64,000 nucleotides of DNA from Lucifuga dentata (Eukaryota > Chordata > Actinopteri > Ophidiiformes > Bythitidae), in NCBI GenBank assembly GCA_014773175.1, contig VXCM01003096.1, positions 96,018-160,017 on the forward strand, read 5' to 3'. This document shows positions 58,791 through 64,000 of the stretch, piece after piece. Under the pieces are notes generated by a model that worked only from the letters and a program-made list of their open reading frames with translations, was not told where the DNA came from and made no database searches. Every line of letters starts with the position of its first letter. The first letter of the stretch is position 1. The position numbers and the translations under genes are program-made.

Positions 58791-60199
58791 TGGAATAGTG
58801 GTGATGATTGTGTAGTTGTCAGAGACTTCATTTGTAATTTTATGTTTGTCAAGTTGCCTGTATTACTGAAAAAGATGACAATGTGGGCACCATATCAGAT
58901 GTATGGCAGAAGTTTTCAGGTATTTTCAGGAACCACTCAGGTATTTTGGGAGAATCACATTACAAGATCCCACACCTGCAAACAGGAGCATCTTGGAGCT
59001 GTAAATCTGTAGGGCCATCATTTTTGTTTAGTGGCCAAATTTCTTTAGTTTTATAGACAAAGACACTGTAACAATATCATCAAGCATAATATGTTTCCAG
59101 CAATCACTGTCCTAGGAAATGTGGGATGATTAACGTTTCAATAAAAATTATAAGTTTACGGTTGATCCCTAAAATACATCAACTGTACAGCAGATAGGGC
59201 TCATCTCCAATATACTGCAGCCTCACATTAACCACACCCCTTCTCATGTTGCAGCAAAACACTCCACAGCTTGTTTTTATTTTCCCAGAATACACCTAGA
59301 AAAGTACAGTGACGAAAGCACATTCTGATGTGAAATTTGAGTCTGTTGACAGAGTCGAGTCTTTTGAACCCAATATGACGCGAATCTGGACTTGTTCAAT
59401 TATACATTTTTTTGATCCCAACAAGCAGAATAGATTGCACAAACAGTGCAATAGTGCAATAATCAATGAGTAAAAGGCATAAATATACATATAAAAAGTG
59501 ATAAAATTATAATTAAAAATATAGAAAATGTAGAGCTTACCTCTGCTTTCTTTATTTCTGGTGACTGATGAAAGTATTTAATTATATTATAATCGTAATA
59601 TAATTACGAAAAATTACCAGTTAAACTATAAATAAATGAATGTCTAATAAGACAATGAACCAGTAAGTGAAATAAAATAGTAAACTTTCGGCAATTCATT
59701 ATTGTCAGCTAATCTTAAATATAAAACTGATTTCGGTCTCATAACCTAAATTATGGTCTGTATTTTATTGAGTAAGCATAATACTGTATATCTTGTTGTT
59801 AATGATTTAAATTAAAAAATCAAACTTGGCATAAATATACGAATTCAACCTTAAAATGCATGTTATTGAACATGCTTTCAGCTTAAAAAAAAAAATCCGC
59901 ATACGCAAAAACATCGTAATTTAACATGCTTGTACGACGATCGTAACATGCCGTTTTTAGTTGGATCAGTGATGAACTGATCGTTTACGAAGCGCACATC
60001 AGCAGAGGACAACAACAAAACAGACTGCTACTGAAAAGCTGTTAGCTTAGTTGGCTAACACTTCATATACAGAAGTGTTCCTTTAGCTTCGTGTCTTACA
60101 CGATCTCACCTAAATGTCAATGAATAAGTTATTTATTTCGGAGTGATATGATTGATCTGTAAAAATGACCATGGTTGTTAGTTATTCTATGGTACTTTA

Positions 60200-60335
60200 G
60201 CTAACATTAGTTCGGTAGCTTGCTAAGTTAGCTCTATGTATGCCAACCAAAAGCAGGTTAGCTAGCTAGTTGCTAGCTTGTGCTAGCCAAGTTGTCTAGG
60301 CGAGGTGGAGACCAAGAACGGAGATGATAAACAAG
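60200..60335 (+). other. rb1cc1: rb1cc1 5' untranslated exon 1 (5' edge unknown)
   Basis: The sequence AAACAAG followed by GTAAGACG gives a strong donor at 60336. It sits about 0.9 kb before the acceptor of the ATG-bearing exon. The exon must be non-coding apart from an upstream ATG at 60324-60326. The start of transcription cannot be read from the sequence. No TATA box was noted, and the flank is moderately CpG-containing and full of TTAGC/GCTAGC words. Confidence 0.55.
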
Positions 60336-63300
60336 GTAAGACGAACAAGACAACGTATTCGAAACATTTAATGTGGAAACACATTCATATATGCAGATGA
60401 GTCTAATCGTGTGATTTTAGTTTGTTTGACTAATCTAACTAATTACCTCTGTCAAATTCAACGACGTTAGTAATACTTACGCTATATAACGTTAGCCTGA
60501 CAACTGTGCTAGCTAGCTAATAGCCAGTGACTGGTTATTACTGACTAGCTTGATAGCAGCCGCTGGTGGCTCCTGCTTTGGGACTCGAGTTATACCTTAC
60601 TGGACCGAGGTCATGTCTAAATACCGTTACCCAGTATGAAAAGGGTAAACATAAAATTATTAACATTTGAACCTTGGTAATATTGAATGACTGAAGGAAA
60701 TCAGCGGTATAAAGATTAGCTATCAGCCAGCTAAGGACAGTTAGCTAACATTCACGTAACTTAGATGTGTGATAGCAACTGTAAAGCGCTTTACAGTGAA
60801 ACGCTACCAGGTGTTAACACGCGGTTCTGACTCAGTTTTGTCTTTCCTACTTTGTAATAACGGAGTTACAAAAGTGTAGATTTCTTCTCCAGTTGAATAT
60901 GAACAAATGGCTGCTAACAGCTAAACAGTTAATTGGTTTTCCAGGCACTTCAAGGGAAACAGTGACTGATGAAATGATAGATGCGCCTGCCGCTATCTAA
61001 ACCAGCCTTTAGCAAGCCAGTGAAATAATGCTATTCTGTTACCGCGGGCCAGCAGGTCAAAAACCTGGCAGAAGCCACTAACCATTAACATTGTGACTGA
61101 CTCAGCTACTTTGCTAACTATCGATGAGGGAGGATTTTGCAATTGCCTTACATGTGTAAGTGTAAGGACATTGTTAAAATAAAATGTCAAATGTTAAAGT
61201 TTTCTCTCTATCTAAATCTTGTCTCTGTGGTTTTGCAGGGTGGCCTTCAGTGACTAAATGAGCAAGTGCAAAGAACTCTGGGATATTCAAGATGAAGTTG
61301 TATGTGTTCCAGGTCAACAATGGCAGCACGCTGACATTTGACACTGATCTTGCTGTCCAAACGTGAGAGATTGTCATCGTATTAATAATCAACAACAGTG
61401 ATCAGTATATCTTGGCCATTTGCTCTAAGTTATTTTTCTTTTTCCTCAGTGTGTTGGAGCTTAAACATGCCATCCAAGCCAAATATAAGATTGCAATTCA
61501 ACATCAAGTCCTCGTTGTCAATGGAGGGGAGTGTATGGCTGCAGATAGGCGAGTCTGCAGCTACAGTGCTGGCACTGTAAGTTTTGTGCTTTGTTTGGTG
61601 TGCTTTGAGATTGTTTTTGAGGTATATGTGATGTTCTGACTACTAAGGTCTTCTGTTACTCCTGACTTTTAGGAAACCAACCCCATATTCCTTTTCAACA
61701 AAGAGATGATATTGTGTGACCGGGATCCAACGATCCCCAAAACAACCTTCCCGAATGAGAGTGAGATTCAGGTTAAGGTGGAAGAGTCTCTACTGATGCC
61801 AGCTGTTTTTCACACTGTTGCCTCGAGAACGCAACTTGCTGTGGTAATTATCAACTTTTCATAAAAGTTGCCTTTCGCAAGGCACAGCAGCTATGGCTTT
61901 GTAATGTTTTGCATGTTATTGTGGTTTAAGTTTTCCTTTTTTTTTTTTTTAAAGTTGACACCATTTGTTAAAAACATTTAAGTACAATAAAGGAGAAAAT
62001 ATTTGCAATGAATACATTAAGTTATGTGATGATCCTGAATTGTTGTGACATTGTTGATTTCAGGAAATGTTTGAAGTTGCCAAGATACTTTGCTCTTTCT
62101 GTGAACGTTTGGTTCATGATGAACACCTCCAACACCAAGGCTGGGCTGCTATTATGGCTAATTTGGACGACTGCACTCTGTCTTATCAGAAGTTGCTCGT
62201 CAAGTTTGACACTGCTTACATAAATTATCAAGAAGACTTGGAGGAGATTAAATTGAAACTTACAAAGTAAGTATTGCCCCAAAGAACAAATAGTGTTTGC
62301 ATATCAGTATTTATTGCCTGCATATTTTCCAACAAAAACTGTTGAAATATTAGCTCATTAAGGTAACTTTCAAAAAATAACTGTGGCATAATTCACATGA
62401 TTACATGCATTTCAGTGGATTTCTCCAGATTAAATGGATTCAAAGAAATGAGATTGAACTTGATGTCTTAATACACTTCTTTTGGTATGTTTGCAGGTTA
62501 GGGACAGCGGTATCTGTCATGGCCAGGATACCTCTGCTGGAATGTTTAACAAGACACAGTTACAGAGAGAGCATGGAGAAGTCCAGCTCATCCCCAGGAA
62601 ATGATTCTGATGAGACAGAGGGGGAGAAATCCACTGACTCTGTACTCCGCACTACTGATGCACAGAAGCCGCCATCCATGTCTGCTGCAGGGACAGCTAC
62701 ATGCCAGCCTACTGGAGACCAAGAAACAAATGAAATGACTGACAGTGGCGGATTGAGATCTGCCCTACTGGATGACGACACTCCAGAGCTGGCGATCCCT
62801 CCCTGCTTCAATGTCACACTATTGGACTGGATCAACGTGCAAGATCGACCCAATGATGTGGAATCAGTTGTCAGGAAATGCTTTGACTCCATCAACAGGG
62901 TGAGTCGCACTTTTGAGAATAGACCAATTTAAATAGTGTACTGAACAGTTAATCACAAACTGTAGAAGAAAATAATGAAAATTATTATGAAATGTTTTGT
63001 TTTTCAGCTTGATCCACGGATAATTCAACCTTTCCTGACAGATTGTCGAGACACAATTGCCAAACTAGATAATCAGAACATGAAAGCCATCAAGGGGCTT
63101 GAGGACAGGTTGTATGCTCTAGACCAAATGATTGCAAGCTGTAAGAAATTGGTGAATGAACAGAAAGAACTTGCTCAGGTAAGCAAAACAGAAGATCTAC
63201 ACTTCTTAAAATATTTTCTCCACCATCCATTTGTCCATTTGTTATGAAAGGCAGTATTCATAATTCTTACATTTATCTTTCACAGGGATTTTTGGCCAAT

Positions 63301-64000
63301 CAGAAGCGGGCTGAAAATCTGAAGGATACATCTGTTCTGCCTGACTTGTGTCTGAGTCACACCAATCAGCTGATGATCATGCTGAACAACCACAGAAAGC
63401 TGCTGGACATCAAAAAGAAGTGCACCACTGCCAAACAAGAACTTGCAAACAACCTTCAAGTCCGACTAAAGTAAAACTCAAACTATTAATTTTTTCATAT
63501 TATTTATTGCTTTTTCTTTTCGTTCCATAGTTTAGCACTTTCAGTACATTGTGATGTCAGGTTATTCTATTGAATTTAGGCCTGCTGGTTTACAAAAACA
63601 ACAACAAAAGTCAAGTGAAACAAGTTGGCAATTTTTAACACAAGTAATGATTTTGTATTAGATGGTGCTGCTACGTGATGCTTCATGCAGACCAGGATGG
63701 AGAGAAACTTCAGGCTTTACTCAGACTACTGACGGAGCTAATAGAAAGAGTGAGGGTGGTGGACGCACTCAGCACCGTCCCCCAGATGTACTGCTTGGCT
63801 GTGGTGGAAGTTGTCAGGAGAAAGATGTTTATGCGTCACTACAGAGAGGTCAGTACCAAATACTGTTTGTGGTCATTCCAAGAGAAGAAAAGAATTAACA
63901 ACTAATTATTGCTTTTTACATGTATTTGTCTTCATTTTCAATCAATCAATCAATCAATTTATTTAAAGTGCAAAATCACCATGCATCATGGTCCCGATAC
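60200..64000 (+). CDS. rb1cc1: rb1cc1 (FIP200), 5' part of gene (partial)
   Basis: RB1CC1/FIP200 is the large coiled-coil scaffold of the ULK1-ATG13-ATG101 complex that starts autophagosome formation. It also binds FAK, PYK2 and TSC1. One non-coding exon and eight coding exons are visible. The joined coding exons (61292-61362, 61450-61576, 61673-61843, 62064-62266, 62497-62899, 63008-63178, 63286-63470, 63662-63848) give 506 codons in unbroken phase, and every junction is GT-AG. The product starts MKLYVFQVNNGSTLTFDTD and contains CSFCERLVHDEHLQHQGWA and WINVQDRPNDVES, all close to human RB1CC1. The human protein is about 1594 residues, so this is roughly the first third: the N-terminal ubiquitin-like fold and the dimeric region that binds ATG13. 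The central coiled coil and C-terminal claw lie beyond position 64000. The 5' edge of the transcript is not determined and 60200 is nominal. Confidence 0.96.
60324..61253 (+). promoter_or_regulatory. rb1cc1 upstream ORF 1 (spliced, 8 codons)
   Basis: An ATG at 60324-60326 (G at -3) reads ATA AAC AAG to the donor at 60335. If exon 1 joins 61239, it continues GGT GGC CTT CAG TGA, giving the peptide MINKGGLQ and a stop at 61251-61253, 38 bases before the main ATG. It depends on the inferred exon 1 to exon 2 splice and on transcription starting upstream of 60324. Confidence 0.4.
60336..61238 (+). other. rb1cc1 intron 1
   Basis: A 903-bp intron with a GTAAGA donor and GTTTTGCAG acceptor. It carries many TTAGC, GCTAGC and GCTAAC words and no exon-like sequence that I recognise. 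Confidence 0.6.
61239..61362 (+). CDS. rb1cc1: rb1cc1 exon 2, containing the start codon (CDS from 61292)
   Basis: The acceptor GTTTTGCAG ends at 61238. The main ATG is at 61292-61294, in the context TTCAAGATGA with A at -3. The coding part, 61292-61362, gives 23 codons plus two bases, MKLYVFQVNN onward, and ends before the donor GTGAGAG at 61363. The start matches the known vertebrate start of RB1CC1. The first 53 bases are 5' UTR. Confidence 0.95.
61258..61341 (+). promoter_or_regulatory. rb1cc1 overlapping upstream ORF 2
   Basis: An upstream ATG at 61258-61260 opens a 27-codon ORF, out of frame with the main start. It runs past the rb1cc1 ATG at 61292 and stops at TGA 61339-61341. Its context is weak (T at -3), whereas the main ATG has A at -3. 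It could reduce initiation at the main start, but leaky scanning is likely. Confidence 0.4.
61450..61576 (+). CDS. rb1cc1: rb1cc1 exon 3
   Basis: The acceptor TTTCCTCAG ends at 61449 and the donor GTAAGT starts at 61577. The exon encodes residues 24-66, including LKHAIQAKYKIAIQHQ and GGECMAADRRVC. These are near-identical to the human ubiquitin-like N-terminal domain. The exon ends in phase 0 after the Thr of SAGT. Confidence 0.96.
61673..61843 (+). CDS. rb1cc1: rb1cc1 exon 4
   Basis: The acceptor CTGACTTTTAG ends at 61672 and the donor GTAATT starts at 61844. It has 57 codons, phase 0 at both ends (residues 67-123), beginning ETNPIFLFNKEMILCDRD and ending VFHTVASRTQLAV. This closely matches the human protein. 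Confidence 0.96.
62064..62266 (+). CDS. rb1cc1: rb1cc1 exon 5
   Basis: The acceptor GATTTCAG ends at 62063 and the donor GTAAGT starts at 62267. It holds 67 codons plus two bases (residues 124-191), beginning EMFEVAKILCSFCERLVH and ending DLEEIKLKLTK. The last Lys codon is completed by the G of the next exon. Confidence 0.96.
62497..62899 (+). CDS. rb1cc1: rb1cc1 exon 6
   Basis: The acceptor TATGTTTGCAG ends at 62496 and the donor GTGAGT starts at 62900. It encodes residues 191-325. The start, LGTAVSVMARIPLLECLT, and the end, LLDWINVQDRPNDVES, are highly conserved. Between them is a linker of about 80 residues, rich in Ser, Asp, Glu and Thr, that is clearly less conserved and has the character of a disordered loop. 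The exon ends in phase 0 at SINR. Confidence 0.96.
63008..63178 (+). CDS. rb1cc1: rb1cc1 exon 7
   Basis: The acceptor TTTTCAG ends at 63007 and the donor GTAAGC starts at 63179. It has 57 codons in phase 0 (residues 326-382), including LDPRIIQPFLTDCRDTIA and KAIKGLEDRLYALDQM. This is a helical, nearly invariant part of the N-terminal domain. Confidence 0.96.
63286..63470 (+). CDS. rb1cc1: rb1cc1 exon 8
   Basis: The acceptor CTTTCACAG ends at 63285 and the donor GTAAAA starts at 63471. It encodes residues 383-444, beginning GFLANQKRAENLKD and ending ELANNLQVRLK. The final Lys codon is split (AA, then A from exon 9). Confidence 0.95.
63662..63848 (+). CDS. rb1cc1: rb1cc1 exon 9 (last exon in window)
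   Basis: The acceptor TTGTATTAG ends at 63661 and the donor GTCAGT starts at 63849. It encodes residues 444-506, WCCYVMLHADQDGEK through VVRRKMFMRHYRE, in phase 0 at the end. The human protein continues WAGALVKDGK, so the next exon lies beyond the window. Confidence 0.95.
63938..63980 (+). repeat. (ATCA)n plus dispersed-repeat remnant
   Basis: Five ATCA units lead into ATTTATTTAAAGTGCAAAAT. This is the same layout as 45949-45995 (short tandem units, then TTTATTT..AATCAC). It lies in the rb1cc1 intron after exon 9, and the element probably continues past the window end. Confidence 0.45.

Larger units (their letters stand above)
53783..60199. other. intergenic region between divergent agap3 and rb1cc1
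   Basis: The two genes are transcribed away from each other, with about 6.2 kb between the agap3 ATG and the likely rb1cc1 5' end. The agap3 side (to about 54310) is CpG-rich. The rest is AT-rich with homopolymer runs at 55215-55237 (A), 56040-56068 (T), 57272-57306 (T with N at 57289), 57453-57467 (G with N at 57461), 58044-58086 (T22, N, A20) and 58765-58790 (A26). No gene was recognised. Confidence 0.7.

Overview
The window looks like nuclear DNA from a ray-finned fish. It has vertebrate-style split genes, AT-rich introns, many long dinucleotide and tetranucleotide microsatellites, and decayed Tc1-like transposons of the kind common in teleosts. There is no bacterial, viral or organellar gene content. 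Species cannot be told from the sequence.

Two genes are present, arranged head to head. On the minus strand, the 5' part of agap3 (an Arf-GAP with GTPase, PH and ankyrin domains) fills positions 1 to 53782. Its usual first coding exon is 53407-53782 and its second coding exon is 2518-2576, so the first intron is about 50.8 kb. Inside that intron lies a large open exon, 8489-10112. It ends in a strong splice donor of the same phase as exon 1 and would give a form with about 541 extra residues, comparable to the long PIKE-L form of the paralogue AGAP2. The GTPase core and everything after it lie to the left of the window.

On the plus strand, the 5' part of rb1cc1 (FIP200, the scaffold of the ULK1 autophagy-initiation complex) occupies about 60200 to 64000. 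One untranslated exon and eight coding exons encode the first 506 residues with unbroken reading phase. The remainder lies to the right of the window. Two upstream ORFs precede its start codon.

The other roughly 55 kb is intronic or intergenic. It holds two internally deleted Tc1-like elements (18097-18627 and 20578-20973), a palindromic MITE-like element (28042-28261), an unidentified dispersed repeat present at least twice (about 12000-12400 and 31460-31860), two strong short palindromes or hairpins (34812-34839 and 35240-35303), many microsatellites and homopolymer runs, and eight single-N assembly joins. Three of those joins are flanked by exact 64-66 bp duplications that are almost certainly assembly artefacts. 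I found no new defence, biosynthetic or mobile gene system. The most interesting item is the nested alternative first exon of agap3.
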